Assembly: GCF_018688155.1 (NCBI RefSeq)
Contig: NZ_CP061312.1
Coordinates: 62,001 to 126,000 of the forward strand
From: Polynucleobacter sp. AP-Sving-400A-A2
Lineage (GTDB): Bacteria > Pseudomonadota > Gammaproteobacteria > Burkholderiales > Burkholderiaceae
DNA length: 64,000 nucleotides
Direction: 5' to 3'
The notes beneath the pieces are model-generated. The model was not told the DNA's origin, ran no database searches, and worked only from the letters and a program-made list of their open reading frames with translations. Positions 49,179 to 58,826 of the stretch are shown piece after piece; positions within the stretch are counted from its first letter, which is position 1, and each line of letters opens with the position of its first letter. A program made the translations under genes and the position numbers.

Positions 49179-49601
49179 TTATTTTTTTAAACTATCGCGG
49201 ATTTCTCTAAGAAGTACTATATATTCGGGTGTAGGTGGAGCTGGTGTCGCATCAATAGTGCGTACTCTGTTGACAATTTTCACCATTTGGAAGATCACAA
49301 AAGCCAGAAGGATGAAGTTAATGGAGATGGTGATGAAGTTGCCATAGGCGAAAAGAGGTACTCCGGCCTTTTTAAGGGCGTCAAAGGTCCTAGGAGCACC
49401 CGGGGGCATGTTGCCCAAGACTAAAAATAGGTTGGTAAAGTCGATATGGCCACCCAAAAGGGTAGAAATCACAGGCATCACGATGTCATTGACTAGAGAG
49501 TCCACAATCTTCCCAAAAGCCCCGCCAATGATCACCCCAACCGCTAAATCAATTACATTGCCCTTGACCGCAAAGTCGCGAAATTCTTTTAAAACAGCCA
49601 T
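49179..49601 (-). CDS. mscL: Large-conductance mechanosensitive channel MscL
   Basis: A 140-residue protein with two membrane helices. The pore-lining first helix is in [37 protein letters not shown] (about 6-42), and the second helix [20 protein letters not shown] is near residue 88. The C-terminal helix ends [11 protein letters not shown]. It opens under membrane tension and protects cells on sudden osmotic downshift. It is divergent from petA. Confidence 0.96.
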   Translation of the reverse strand: MAVLKEFRDFAVKGNVIDLAVGVIIGGAFGKIVDSLVNDIVMPVISTLLGGHIDFTNLFLVLGNMPPGAPRTFDALKKAGVPLFAYGNFITISINFILLAFVIFQMVKIVNRVRTIDATPAPPTPEYIVLLREIRDSLKK

Positions 49602-49737
49602 AAATGCCTTTCATTTTGCTTGGATCGGGATTAACTCAAAATTAACCCCATAACTTTGATGCACCCTCCATTTTTACTTTAAAATCTCACATTTAAGTAT
49701 TTTTACCTATAAATGCTCTTTTCGAGGAATTTTGTAA

Positions 49738-50340
49738 ATGAGTGACAAGCCCAGTATGGATAAGGATCGCCGTAATTGGTTGATCGCTACTTCCGCGGTC
49801 GGTGGTGTTGGTGCAGCCGCGGCCCTTTACCCTTTTGTGGACAGTTTTCAGCCTTCTGAGCGCGCTAAAGCAGCTGGAGCTGCTGTTGAGATCGATATCT
49901 CTGGTATGCAGCCTGATGAAATGCGTATGGTTGAGTGGCGCGGTAAGCCAGTTTGGGTGGTACGCCGTACTCCTGAGCAAGTTGCCGAGCTTTCCAAGAT
50001 TGATGCAGAGCTCGCAGACCCTGATTCTTTAAGGGATCCAGCTCAATTTACCCCTCCTTATGCCCAGAATCAATGGCGCTCAATTAAGCCTGAATACATG
50101 GTTGTGGTTGGTATTTGCACCCATTTAGGGTGCTCCCCTACGCCTAAGTTTGAAGCAGGCGCTCAACCTTCTTTGCCAAATACATGGCAGGGTGGTTTCC
50201 TCTGCCCATGTCATGGCTCAACCTTTGATATGGCCGGCCGTGTATTTAAGAACAAACCAGCCCCAGACAATATGGAAGTGCCGCCGCACATGTATTTGAG
50301 CGACACCAAAATTCTGGTCGGTGAAGATAAGAAGGCCTAA
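49738..50340 (+). CDS. petA: Ubiquinol-cytochrome c reductase, Rieske iron-sulfur subunit
   Basis: A 200-residue protein with a Tat-type N-terminus DRRNWLIATSAVGG followed by a membrane anchor. The 2Fe-2S cluster ligands are in CTHLGCSPTP and CPCHGSTFDMAGR. It accepts electrons from ubiquinol at the Qo site. GAGGA lies 10 bases before the ATG. It heads petABC; the Tat translocase that probably inserts it is encoded at 42.3-43.9 kb. Confidence 0.96.
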   Translation: MSDKPSMDKDRRNWLIATSAVGGVGAAAALYPFVDSFQPSERAKAAGAAVEIDISGMQPDEMRMVEWRGKPVWVVRRTPEQVAELSKIDAELADPDSLRDPAQFTPPYAQNQWRSIKPEYMVVVGICTHLGCSPTPKFEAGAQPSLPNTWQGGFLCPCHGSTFDMAGRVFKNKPAPDNMEVPPHMYLSDTKILVGEDKKA

Positions 50341-50350
50341 GGAGAAATAA

Positions 50351-51751
50351 ATGGCATTTCACGAAAAAGAAGTCCCCGCAAACGCATCTGCAGCAGTGAA
50401 GATGATGGCTTGGGTTGATTCGCGTCTACCTGTCACTGAAGCCTTCAAGCGTCATATGAGCGAGTACTACGCCCCTAAAAACCTGAACTTCTTCTATATT
50501 TTTGGTGCGCTAGCGATTGTAGTTTTAGCGATTCAGATCATTACCGGTATTTTCTTGACCATGAACTACAAGCCAGATGCAGCCAAGGCATTTGAGTCTG
50601 TTGAATATATCATGCGCGAAGTGCCCTTCGGTTGGGTCATTCGGTATATGCATTCCACCGGAGCTTCGATGTTCTTCGTAGTGGTCTATATGCATATGTT
50701 CCGTGGTTTGATCTACGGCTCCTATCGCAAGCCACGTGAACTCATTTGGATCTTCGGGTGCGCGATTTTCTTGGCCTTAATGGGTGAGGCATTCTTTGGT
50801 TACCTACTCCCATGGGGTCAGATGTCCTATTGGGGCGCGCAAGTGATCGTGAACTTATTCTCTGCGATCCCATTGATTGGCCCAGACCTATCCCTGTGGC
50901 TACGTGGCGACTATGTAGTTGGTGATGCAACACTCAATCGCTTCTTCGCATTCCACGTGATTGCTATTCCATTAGTATTAATTGGATTAGTTGCGGCACA
51001 CATTCTGGCATTGCATGAAGTGGGCTCAAATAACCCAGATGGAATTGAGATCAAAAATACGGTTGATGAAAAAGGGATTCCTTTAGATGGAATTCCTTTC
51101 CATCCTTTTTATAGTGTTCATGACATTATGTATTTGGGCGGCTTCTTAATCATCTTTGCTTCGATCGTTTTCTTTGCGCCAGAGATGGGTGGTTATTTCT
51201 TGGAAGCGAATAACTTCATTCCAGCAAACCCGTTTGTCACGCCAACGCATATTGCGCCAGTTTGGTACTTCACACCGTTCTATTCGATGTTGCGTGCTAC
51301 TACGACAAACTTCCTACTACCGTTGTGGATTTTCTTGGCAGTAATTTTAGGAATGTTTGCTCTACAGTCTAAGAGCATCAAAGTAAAAGGCGCTTGCGCA
51401 ATCATTGCAATAGTTTTGGCTGCTAGTTTCTATGCGCTTGACGCAAAGTTTTGGGGTGTTGTGATCATGGGTGGTTCTGTTGTGATCCTGTTCTTCTTGC
51501 CTTGGTTAGATCACTCTCCAGTGAAATCGATTCGTTATCGCCCCCAATTCCATAAATACATTTATGGAACCTTCATCGTGACCTTTGTGGTTTTGGGTTA
51601 CTTGGGTATCGAGCCACCTTCACCTTTGTACGAAAAGATTTCTCAGATTTGCACTATTTATTATCTGGGCTTCTTCTTGGCGATGCCGTTCTGGAGCAAG
51701 CTTGGTACGTTCAAGCAAGTTCCAACTCGCGTTACTTTTAAGCCCCATTAA
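50351..51751 (+). CDS. petB: Ubiquinol-cytochrome c reductase, cytochrome b
   Basis: A 466-residue membrane protein with eight or more helices. The haem histidines are in VIRYMHSTGASMFFVVVYMHMFR (about 97-119) and in FFAFHVIAIPLVLIGLVAAHILALHEVGSNNP near 200-230. The Qo-site motif is PPEW-like in other species; here the corresponding region lies in HIAPVWYFTPFYSMLRA, which has PVWY. This variant is usual in Gram-negative bc1 complexes. It follows petA by 10 bases. Confidence 0.95.
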   Translation: MAFHEKEVPANASAAVKMMAWVDSRLPVTEAFKRHMSEYYAPKNLNFFYIFGALAIVVLAIQIITGIFLTMNYKPDAAKAFESVEYIMREVPFGWVIRYMHSTGASMFFVVVYMHMFRGLIYGSYRKPRELIWIFGCAIFLALMGEAFFGYLLPWGQMSYWGAQVIVNLFSAIPLIGPDLSLWLRGDYVVGDATLNRFFAFHVIAIPLVLIGLVAAHILALHEVGSNNPDGIEIKNTVDEKGIPLDGIPFHPFYSVHDIMYLGGFLIIFASIVFFAPEMGGYFLEANNFIPANPFVTPTHIAPVWYFTPFYSMLRATTTNFLLPLWIFLAVILGMFALQSKSIKVKGACAIIAIVLAASFYALDAKFWGVVIMGGSVVILFFLPWLDHSPVKSIRYRPQFHKYIYGTFIVTFVVLGYLGIEPPSPLYEKISQICTIYYLGFFLAMPFWSKLGTFKQVPTRVTFKPH

Positions 51752-51780
51752 TTCAGACACCCGAGAAATTAGGAACTAGT

Positions 51781-52554
51781 ATGAAACGAATTTTGCACAC
51801 TGTGATGGGCTTCTGTCAGGCAACTATATTGATTACCGCCCTTGGTTTTGGTTTAGCTGCACATGCAAGTGAGGGCGGCTTCCCATTGGAGACTGCACCA
51901 AATCGCGTTAGCAATAATGCTTCTTTGCAAAACGGTGCCAAGATATTTGTGAACTATTGCTTGAACTGTCACTCCGCTACAAGCGTACGTTACAACCGTA
52001 TGCGTGATATTGGTCTGACAGATCAAGAAATCAAAGATAACTTGATTTTGACTGACGCTAAAGTGGGTGATTTGATGACTATTTCAATGTCATCTAAAGA
52101 TGGAAAGGCTTACTTTGGTAAGACTCCGCCAGATTTATCTGTTGAGGCACGTGCACGCGGTACCGACTGGCTCTACACCTACTTCCGTACTTTCTACAAA
52201 GACGACACTACTCAAACTGGGTGGAATAACTTGGTGTATCCGAACGTTGGTATGCCGCATGTTCTGTGGCAGTTGCAAGGTGAGCGCGCTGCAAAGTTTG
52301 AAGAGCGCCCAGATCCACACGATGCAAGCCGTGTAGAGAAAAAGTTTGTTGGATTTGAGCAGTTAACTCCAGGAACAATGAAGTCACAAGAGTACGACGA
52401 CAACATTGCCGACCTAGTTGCCTTCATGTCATGGATGGCTGAGCCGGTGCAACTCGAGCGTAAGCGTTTGGGTGTGATCGTATTAATTTTCTTGGCAATT
52501 TTCACGCTGGTAGCTTCGCGTTTAAATAAGGCTTACTGGAAAGACATTCACTAA
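51781..52554 (+). CDS. petC: Ubiquinol-cytochrome c reductase, cytochrome c1
   Basis: A 257-residue protein with a signal peptide, haem motif CLNCH in NYCLNCHSATSVRYNRM near residue 60, the likely methionine ligand region PNVGMPHVLWQLQG near residue 155, and a C-terminal anchor helix LGVIVLIFLAIFTLVASRL. It passes electrons from the Rieske protein to soluble cytochromes such as cytochrome c4. It lies 29 bases after petB. Confidence 0.96.
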   Translation: MKRILHTVMGFCQATILITALGFGLAAHASEGGFPLETAPNRVSNNASLQNGAKIFVNYCLNCHSATSVRYNRMRDIGLTDQEIKDNLILTDAKVGDLMTISMSSKDGKAYFGKTPPDLSVEARARGTDWLYTYFRTFYKDDTTQTGWNNLVYPNVGMPHVLWQLQGERAAKFEERPDPHDASRVEKKFVGFEQLTPGTMKSQEYDDNIADLVAFMSWMAEPVQLERKRLGVIVLIFLAIFTLVASRLNKAYWKDIH

Positions 52555-52632
52555 GCCAAGGTTTTTAAGAGTTAAAGTCGCAGTTGTTTGTGCGTTTGTT
52601 GTATTGAAGTAGATATTTAAGGAAATAAATTT

Positions 52633-53244
52633 ATGATGGTGTTGTACTCGGGCACAAATTGCCCATTCTCGCAACGCTGCCGTCTGGTGCTTTTTGAAAA
52701 AGGCATGGACTTTGAAATCCGTGATGTGGACTTGTTTAACAAGCCAGAAGACATCTCGGTTATGAACCCTTATGGCCAAGTTCCAATCTTGGTAGAGCGT
52801 GACTTGATTTTGTATGAGTCAAATATCATTAATGAATATATTGATGAGCGCTTTCCTCATCCACAATTGATGCCGCCTGATCCTGTTGCACGCGCACGCG
52901 CACGCCTCTTCCTCTTCAATTTTGAAAAAGAGTTGTTCGTACACGTTGCATCCTTAGAGAATGAAAAAGGTAAAGCAGCTGAGAAGTCTCATGAAAAAGC
53001 GCGTTTAGCGATTCGTGATCGCTTAACTCAGCTTGCACCTATTTTTGTGAAAAATAAGTATATGCTGGGTGAAGAGTTTTCTATGCTGGATGTAGCAATC
53101 GCTCCTTTATTGTGGCGTTTGGAGCATTACGGCATTGACCTCTCACGCAATGCAGCACCTCTCTTGAAGTACGCCGAGCGTATTTTCAGCAGACCTGCTT
53201 ACATTGAGGCATTGACTCCATCAGAAAAGGTAATGCGTCGCTAA
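52633..53244 (+). CDS. sspA: Stringent starvation protein A
   Basis: A 203-residue protein of the glutathione-S-transferase fold. The N-terminal thioredoxin-like part begins MMVLYSGTNCPFSQRCRLVLFEKGMDFE, and the SspA motif RDVDLFNKPEDISVMNPYGQVPILVERDL spans about residues 31-59. It binds RNA polymerase and affects stationary-phase gene expression. It follows petC, as in many beta- and gammaproteobacteria, with AAGGAAATAAATT before the start. A second ATG directly follows the first. Confidence 0.95.
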   Translation: MMVLYSGTNCPFSQRCRLVLFEKGMDFEIRDVDLFNKPEDISVMNPYGQVPILVERDLILYESNIINEYIDERFPHPQLMPPDPVARARARLFLFNFEKELFVHVASLENEKGKAAEKSHEKARLAIRDRLTQLAPIFVKNKYMLGEEFSMLDVAIAPLLWRLEHYGIDLSRNAAPLLKYAERIFSRPAYIEALTPSEKVMRR

Positions 53245-53275
53245 GCGGCTCATTACTCAGGCCGGCAGAATAAGC

Positions 53276-53677
53276 ATGTCTGATATTCCAAGCAATAAAC
53301 CCTACCTAATCCGTGCCCTACATCAGTGGTGCACGGATTTTGGTTTTACGCCTTTCATGGCAGTCTTTGTGGACTCTAGTGTTGAAGTGCCTATGGAGTT
53401 TGTGAAGAAAGATGAAATTGTTTTAAATCTTTCCCTAGAGGCCTGCCATCAGTTAAATTTGGATAATGACTGGATTAGTTTCCAGGCAAGATTTGGCGGA
53501 GTCCCAAGAAAAATTATGGTTCCTGTAAGCCATGTTTTAGCAATATATGCACGAGAAAATGGCCAGGGAATGTCCTTTCCCTTTGATGCCAGTCAGGCCG
53601 GCAGAGTCAAAGAAGGCGCCCCCGAGAATGCTGAAAAGCCAAAAGCCAGCAGGCCTTCCTTGACGATTGTGAAATAG
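53276..53677 (+). CDS. sspB: ClpXP protease specificity-enhancing factor SspB
   Basis: A 133-residue adaptor. The N-terminal substrate-binding domain starts KPYLIRALHQWCTDFGFTPFMAVFVD, and includes SFQARFGGVPRKIMVPVSHVLAIYARENGQGM near residues 72-104. The flexible C-terminal end RPSLTIVK is the ClpX-binding tail. It delivers ssrA-tagged proteins to ClpXP. It is 31 bases after sspA and only 18 bases before tRNA-Thr. Confidence 0.94.
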   Translation: MSDIPSNKPYLIRALHQWCTDFGFTPFMAVFVDSSVEVPMEFVKKDEIVLNLSLEACHQLNLDNDWISFQARFGGVPRKIMVPVSHVLAIYARENGQGMSFPFDASQAGRVKEGAPENAEKPKASRPSLTIVK

Positions 53678-53695
53678 GTTAAAATATCTTCCGTT

Positions 53696-53771
53696 GCCCC
53701 TTTAGCTCATCTGGTAGAGCAACTGATTTGTAATCAGTAGGTGGTCTGTTCGAGTCGGACAAGGGGCACCA
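53696..53771 (+). tRNA. tRNA-Thr (anticodon TGT)
   Basis: The 76-base gene folds into a full cloverleaf. GCCCCTT pairs with AAGGGGC, followed by discriminator A and an encoded CCA. The anticodon arm is ACTGA-TTTGTAA-TCAGT with anticodon TGT, reading ACA and other Thr codons by wobble. The T arm is GTCTG-TTCGAGT-CGGAC. A -10-like TAAAAT lies at 53680-53685, but the TTGACG before it is only 14 bases away, so transcription may also come from sspB. Confidence 0.96.
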
Positions 53772-53777
53772 AAATTC

Positions 53778-53809
53778 AAAACCTAAGTTCTCACGAACTT
53801 AGGTTTTTT
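53778..53809. terminator. Intrinsic terminator after tRNA-Thr
   Basis: AACCTAAGTTC (53780-53790) pairs with GAACTTAGGTT (53795-53805) around TCAC, followed by a T-run. An A-rich left flank gives a shorter T-stretch on the other strand, so it may also serve the convergent transporter gene. Confidence 0.9.
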
Positions 53810-53847
53810 CAATTGTGGGGGCAATATTCAAGTGCGCTGCAAGCTAC

Positions 53848-55167
53848 CTAATTGAGTAAGTTCGCTCTTCTAGTTTCTGGTAAGTACAGAATTGCCACGA
53901 TTGCACCGCTAGCCAAGAAAACAGTTGGATACCAGAGTCCCGCAACATTGCTTGCCCATTGTTGGTTAAGCCAAGTAACAGTTAAGGGGAGTAGGCCCCC
54001 GATCCACCCAGCCGCTAGATTGTGTGGAAGGGTGGCTGCGCTATTTCTAGTTTTAGCTGGAAATAGCTCTGCAAGTAGGGCTGTTTGTGGACCTACTACA
54101 AGCGCTAGTATTGCTGATAGGCCAACCAAGACACCTGCTATCAATAAGATAGATCCACTATTACTTTGCAGTAAATAAAACGCCGGCAGTATTAGTGTGG
54201 CACCTAATATGAGGCCGCTGACAACGACAGGCTTTCTGCCAATCTTGTCTGAGAGCCATCCTGCGAATACGGTCAATGGCAATAGTGAAACTGTTGCAAA
54301 GACGCTTAACTGGTCAACCAGTTGGGGTGCAAGCTTTACGGTGGTTTTAAGAAAGATTGCGGTGTAAACCTGAACGCAGAAAAACAATACTGCACCGCCA
54401 GCCGAGATGCAGAAGAAAAGTAGAAACATTCGCTTTCTGGTTTCTGGATCTTTTAGATTGTCACGCAAAGGGCTTTTAGACTGAGCCTCTGTTTTACTAA
54501 GCTGCAAATAGATCGGTGTCTCTTCCAGAGCCATGCGGGCCTTAAATGCAATCAACAGCAGAATCAGCGAAACCCAAAACGGCACACGCCAGCCCCAGGA
54601 TAGAAATTCTTCTTGGGTAAGATAGGTTTGTAGCAAGGCAATTTGGAGCGTAGATACCAAGATGCCAAGTGGTCCCATGAGCTGCAAAAAGCTAGTCTTA
54701 AAGCCTCGATTAGAGTCACCTGCATGCTCAGTGAGATAGACGGCGCTACCGCCAATTTCTCCTCCTGCCGAGAGACCTTGAAGCAGTCTGAGGCTGACCA
54801 ACAGAATAGGTGCCCAGATTCCAACCTGAGCATAGGTCGGTAAAAAGCCAACGCAGACTGTAGCAATCCCCATGAGGGAGATGGTGATTATGAAGACGGG
54901 GCGTCGCCCAATACGATCGCCAATACTGCCAAATATCGCTGCTCCAATGGGCCTCACCACCATGCCAACACCAAAGGTTGCCAAGCTGGCTAAGAGGGCT
55001 GTACTAGGATCGCTGGAGGGAAAGAAGAGGGGGCCAAAGACCACCGCAAGAGTGGCAAAAGTAAGAAAGTCATACCACTCTAGAAAGGTTCCAAAGCAGG
55101 CTGCAATAGCTACTTTTCTATAGGAACGTGATGGGGATTGTGTTTCTGATGCGTGTGTAGCAGTCAA
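53848..55167 (-). CDS. MFS transporter, metabolite:H+ symporter (MHS) family
   Basis: A 439-residue protein with twelve predicted membrane helices. FGTFLEWYDFLTFATLA near residue 20, GSIGDRIGRRPVFI in the loop after helix 2, and LQGLSAGGEIGGSAVYLTEHA near residue 130 are typical of the MHS group (KgtP, ProP and ShiA relatives). The substrate is probably an organic acid or osmolyte, but cannot be named. Its start is 3 bases after rmuC, so it is cotranscribed with it. Confidence 0.9.
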   Translation of the reverse strand: MTATHASETQSPSRSYRKVAIAACFGTFLEWYDFLTFATLAVVFGPLFFPSSDPSTALLASLATFGVGMVVRPIGAAIFGSIGDRIGRRPVFIITISLMGIATVCVGFLPTYAQVGIWAPILLVSLRLLQGLSAGGEIGGSAVYLTEHAGDSNRGFKTSFLQLMGPLGILVSTLQIALLQTYLTQEEFLSWGWRVPFWVSLILLLIAFKARMALEETPIYLQLSKTEAQSKSPLRDNLKDPETRKRMFLLFFCISAGGAVLFFCVQVYTAIFLKTTVKLAPQLVDQLSVFATVSLLPLTVFAGWLSDKIGRKPVVVSGLILGATLILPAFYLLQSNSGSILLIAGVLVGLSAILALVVGPQTALLAELFPAKTRNSAATLPHNLAAGWIGGLLPLTVTWLNQQWASNVAGLWYPTVFLASGAIVAILYLPETRRANLLN

Positions 55168-55170
55168 TTT

Positions 55171-56445
55171 TTATTCAAAGTCAGTTGACGATTCAATTAA
55201 GGGTGCGGATAAATTTTTACTAGGCTTAACACCAAGCTCACGGACTTTTTCCGCAGTACGAATCAGATTGCCCTTGCCAGACTTGAGTTTACTAAAGGCA
55301 TCGTGATAACTTGTTTGGGCTTGATCTAAACGTTGACCAAGTTTTTCAAGATCGTCAACAAAGCCAACAAACTTGTCGTACAGCATGCCGCATTGTTTTG
55401 CAATTTCGAGAGCATTACGGTTTTGATGATCCTGGCGCCAGAGATGGGCAACGGTTCTCAGCGTAGCCATCAAGGTACTTGGACATACCAGCACAATATT
55501 TTTGGCTAGTGCCTCTTGATACAAATTAGGCGCAGTCTTTAGGGCCAGCAGAAATGCAGGTTCAATGGGCACAAACATCAATACAAAGTCTAGTGAGCCA
55601 ATGCCGTATAAGGAGCTGTAGTTCTTGCTCGAGAGTCCTTGAATATGTTGTCGAAGAGACTGAATATGTGCCGCCAACTCTTGTTCTGAAATAGCAGGAT
55701 CGGTTGCCTCAGCATGGCGTGAATACGCCGTAATAGAAACCTTGCTATCAACCACTAAGCTTCTACCCTCTGGCAGCTTAACTACTACGTCAGGCTGAAG
55801 ACGTGAGCCATCAGTTTGCGTATGGCTATCCTGAACTAGATATTCTTCACCTTTTCTTAGACCTGAAGACTCTAGGATGGACTCTAAAACCAGTTCACCC
55901 CAATTACCTTGTACCTTAGAGTCGCCCTTCAGCGCTTGGGTCAGCGAACGTGTCTCATCTGACATGCGTAAATTCAGATTGGCTAGACGCTCGATCTCGC
56001 TCTTGAGGGCAAAACGCTCACGTGCCTCGTTACCGTAGGAAGTATTTACCTGCTCTTTAAATTCCGAAAGCTTAGTTTGTAGCGGCTTTAGAAGAGCATC
56101 TAAACTAGCAACGTTTTGTTCGGTAAAGCGCTTAGACTTATCTTCCAAAATTTCATTAGCGAGATTTTTGAATTGGCTCGTCAGCGCCTCTTTAGCTTCA
56201 TTAAGGGATTCAATTCTGCCTAAGCCCTGTTTACGCTCGGAGTCTAGTGCTGCCTCAAGTCGAATAGCATTCTGTAATGCCTGATCACGCTCTACTCGCA
56301 AGCTGGCAGCAAGCGCAGCATCATTTTGATTTTGTTGCTCAACTCTAGTAAGGGCTGAGCGTAAATTGAGCGCATAGACCAAAAGGCCTGCGCATAAACC
56401 GAATGGCAGGCCAAACAGTAAAAGAGAGCTTAAGTCAAAAGTCAC
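55171..56445 (-). CDS. rmuC: DNA recombination protein RmuC
   Basis: A 424-residue protein with an N-terminal membrane helix (about 7-25), a long coiled coil (about 30-165), and the RmuC nuclease-like domain with KGDSKVQGNWGELVLESILESSGL near residue 175 and PDVVVKLPEGRSLVVDSKVSITAYSRH near 215. RmuC limits inversions at short inverted repeats in E. coli; the mechanism is not well known. It follows grxD by 28 bases. Confidence 0.93.
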   Translation of the reverse strand: MTFDLSSLLLFGLPFGLCAGLLVYALNLRSALTRVEQQNQNDAALAASLRVERDQALQNAIRLEAALDSERKQGLGRIESLNEAKEALTSQFKNLANEILEDKSKRFTEQNVASLDALLKPLQTKLSEFKEQVNTSYGNEARERFALKSEIERLANLNLRMSDETRSLTQALKGDSKVQGNWGELVLESILESSGLRKGEEYLVQDSHTQTDGSRLQPDVVVKLPEGRSLVVDSKVSITAYSRHAEATDPAISEQELAAHIQSLRQHIQGLSSKNYSSLYGIGSLDFVLMFVPIEPAFLLALKTAPNLYQEALAKNIVLVCPSTLMATLRTVAHLWRQDHQNRNALEIAKQCGMLYDKFVGFVDDLEKLGQRLDQAQTSYHDAFSKLKSGKGNLIRTAEKVRELGVKPSKNLSAPLIESSTDFE

Positions 56446-56473
56446 AAATAGGAGCTATGCAGATTTTGTGTAA

Positions 56474-56782
56474 TTAGCCTTGCACAAGCTTTTTCAACTC
56501 ACCGCTTTCGAACATTTCAGTCATGATGTCTGAACCACCAATGAATTCACCATTGATGTAGAGCTGAGGAATAGTTGGCCAGTTAGCAAATTCCTTAATA
56601 CCCTGGCGAATTGCATCATCTTCCAGAACATTAACAGTATGAAGAGTCTCTACACCACTTGCGCGCAAAATATTGATCGCGTTTCCGGAAAAGCCGCATT
56701 GCGGAAACTGGGCATTGCCCTTCATGAACAGCACAACGGGATGGCTTGTAACGATTTCTTGAATTTTTGCTTGAGTATCCAT
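56474..56782 (-). CDS. grxD: Monothiol glutaredoxin GrxD
   Basis: The ATG at 56782 follows AGGAAAAAATT and gives 102 residues; an upstream ATG at 56806 is in frame but less well placed. The CGFS active site is in [18 protein letters not shown] near residue 30, preceded by [10 protein letters not shown], and [22 protein letters not shown] lies near residue 70. It carries a 2Fe-2S cluster with glutathione and often partners with BolA proteins, such as the one encoded at 33.5 kb. Confidence 0.95.
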   Translation of the reverse strand: MDTQAKIQEIVTSHPVVLFMKGNAQFPQCGFSGNAINILRASGVETLHTVNVLEDDAIRQGIKEFANWPTIPQLYINGEFIGGSDIMTEMFESGELKKLVQG

Positions 56783-56885
56783 AATTTTTTCCTGAATTGA
56801 TGCCATTTAAAGATGATGATGTACTGCTAATAATGAGGTAATTTTAAGGCTATCTGAAGAAAAGGGTTAATTCCCTTGGTCGGTT

Positions 56886-57734
56886 TTAGAGCCTTTTTCG
56901 TCCAGAAGCTGCTCGGCAGTGACCTGCCAAATCCAGGTGTGCCTGCACATCTATTAAACCCGCTACTTTCATAAGCCCCATCACGGCATCAGATTGATCA
57001 AAGCCATGCTCTACAGCAATCAAGCCACCAGGTTTCAGGTGTGGATCAGCCCCAGCAATAATGATTTCTAGGCAGCTTAAGCCGCTGGCGTAATCGGTTA
57101 GGGCAGATTCAGGCTCAAAGCGGAGATCTCCTTGAGTGAGGTGGGGGTCTTGATGGGCGATATAGGGCGGATTACTCACAATCACATCAAATTGGCTGAG
57201 TTCGGTCAAGGCCGCATACCAACTACCTTGAAAAAACTGGACTTGATCTAACAGGTTCAGAGATTGTGCATTTTGTTTGGCAATAGCCAGAGCCTCGGTT
57301 GATTGATCTGTTGCAATCAGCGATGCCAGTGGCATGGCGCTTGCGATTGAAAGTGCAATAGCACCAGAGCCAGTGCCTAGATCTAATACTTTTATGTGCT
57401 GATTGAGCTTGGCAATTTCAGTAAGGGCAATCTCTACGAGGAGCTCAGTTTCTGGGCGGGGGATAAGTACCCCAGGGCCCACCTCTAACTCAATATTGTG
57501 AAAGCCCTTTTTACCCAAGATATAGGCAATGGGCTCGCCATTCATTCTTCTGGAAACCAGTCTTTCCCATTCCCCAAAAGCTTGCTCACTCAAACTCATA
57601 TCGTCACGAGATAGCAGGGCAGAGCGTGGGAGTTGGTAGTGCTTCTCTAAGATGTGGGCTAGTAATATCCGCGTTTCATTCGCTGGCAATGCGCAGTTAC
57701 TAATGCATTCGCATAAAGGCGGGTAGGCACTCAT
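56886..57734 (-). CDS. prmC: Peptide chain release factor N5-glutamine methyltransferase
   Basis: A 282-residue SAM-dependent enzyme. An N-terminal helical domain (about 1-85) binds release factor, and the Rossmann domain shows VLDLGTGSGAIALSIAS near residue 120 and the catalytic NPPY in VSNPPYIAHQDPHL near residue 186. It methylates the GGQ glutamine of RF1 and RF2. The RF1 gene prfA is immediately upstream, the usual pairing. Confidence 0.95.
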   Translation of the reverse strand: MSAYPPLCECISNCALPANETRILLAHILEKHYQLPRSALLSRDDMSLSEQAFGEWERLVSRRMNGEPIAYILGKKGFHNIELEVGPGVLIPRPETELLVEIALTEIAKLNQHIKVLDLGTGSGAIALSIASAMPLASLIATDQSTEALAIAKQNAQSLNLLDQVQFFQGSWYAALTELSQFDVIVSNPPYIAHQDPHLTQGDLRFEPESALTDYASGLSCLEIIIAGADPHLKPGGLIAVEHGFDQSDAVMGLMKVAGLIDVQAHLDLAGHCRAASGRKRL

Positions 57735-57746
57735 CTTGGGGTGGGG

Positions 57747-58826
57747 TTAATTATCGCCAAGTGCCGCAAGAAGCTCCGCCTGATGCTCAGACGCAAGTGC
57801 ATTGCACAGATCGTCTATATCGCCATCCATCATGGCATCGATCTTATAAAGCGTGAGATTGATGCGGTGATCAGTAATACGACCTTGCGGAAAGTTATAA
57901 GTCCGAATGCGATCACTACGATCACCAGTGCCAACTAAAGACTTTCTGGTCTGAGCTTCTAGTTGATGTTTTTCACGTTCACGGGCATCCATGATGCGAG
58001 AGACTAGAACTTTCATCGCTTGTTCACGGTTACGATGTTGACTGCGATCGTCCTGGCACTCAACCACAGTTCCGGTCGGCAAGTGCGTAATACGTACAGC
58101 GGAATCCGTTTTATTAATGTGCTGACCACCAGCACCTGAAGCTCTAAAAGTATCGATGCGTAATTCAGCTGGATTAATTTTGACTGCTTCTAATTCATCT
58201 GCTTCCGGCATCACTGCCACTGTGCAAGCCGAAGTATGAATACGTCCCTGAGTTTCTGTTTGGGGAACACGTTGCACGCGGTGACCACCAGACTCAAATT
58301 TGAGGCGTGAATAGACAGACTGACCTACTAAGCGCAGAACAACTTCTTTATAGCCACCAAGATCAGATTCGGCAGCATTCACCACTTCTACTTTCCAGCC
58401 CTGACGTTCTGCAAAGCGCGTATACATTCGGAGTAGGTCGCTAGCAAAAAGTGCACTCTCATCACCGCCTGTACCCGCCCGAATTTCTAAGAAGACATTG
58501 CGTTCGTCGTTGACATCTTTGGGTAGAAGTAGTTTTTGAAGTACACCCTCAAGCTCTTCCATAGTGGCTTGAGATTGTTTCTGCTCTTCATCAGCAAAGT
58601 CCTTCATATCAGGATCCTTGCGCATCTCTTCTGCAGCCTGAGCATCAGCCTCAGCTTGTTTATATAAGCCAAATTGCTCCACTACCGTCGCAATATCAGA
58701 ATGCTCACGTGTGAGTTTCCGATAGTTGTCCATATCCTTGGTGGACTCTTCGGTAGTTAATAAAGAATTGAGTTCGGCTAAGCGCGTGTCTAGGTGTTCT
58801 AGCTTAGCCCGCATGCTGGGCTTCAT
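57747..58826 (-). CDS. prfA: Peptide chain release factor 1
   Basis: A 359-residue class I release factor for UAA and UAG. The GGQ motif is in [21 protein letters not shown] near residue 232, and the codon-recognition PxT-type tripeptide lies near residue 189 in [20 protein letters not shown]. The start [12 protein letters not shown] is the family N-terminus and lies immediately after the hemA stop codon, with no spacer, suggesting translational coupling. Confidence 0.97.
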   Translation of the reverse strand: MKPSMRAKLEHLDTRLAELNSLLTTEESTKDMDNYRKLTREHSDIATVVEQFGLYKQAEADAQAAEEMRKDPDMKDFADEEQKQSQATMEELEGVLQKLLLPKDVNDERNVFLEIRAGTGGDESALFASDLLRMYTRFAERQGWKVEVVNAAESDLGGYKEVVLRLVGQSVYSRLKFESGGHRVQRVPQTETQGRIHTSACTVAVMPEADELEAVKINPAELRIDTFRASGAGGQHINKTDSAVRITHLPTGTVVECQDDRSQHRNREQAMKVLVSRIMDAREREKHQLEAQTRKSLVGTGDRSDRIRTYNFPQGRITDHRINLTLYKIDAMMDGDIDDLCNALASEHQAELLAALGDN

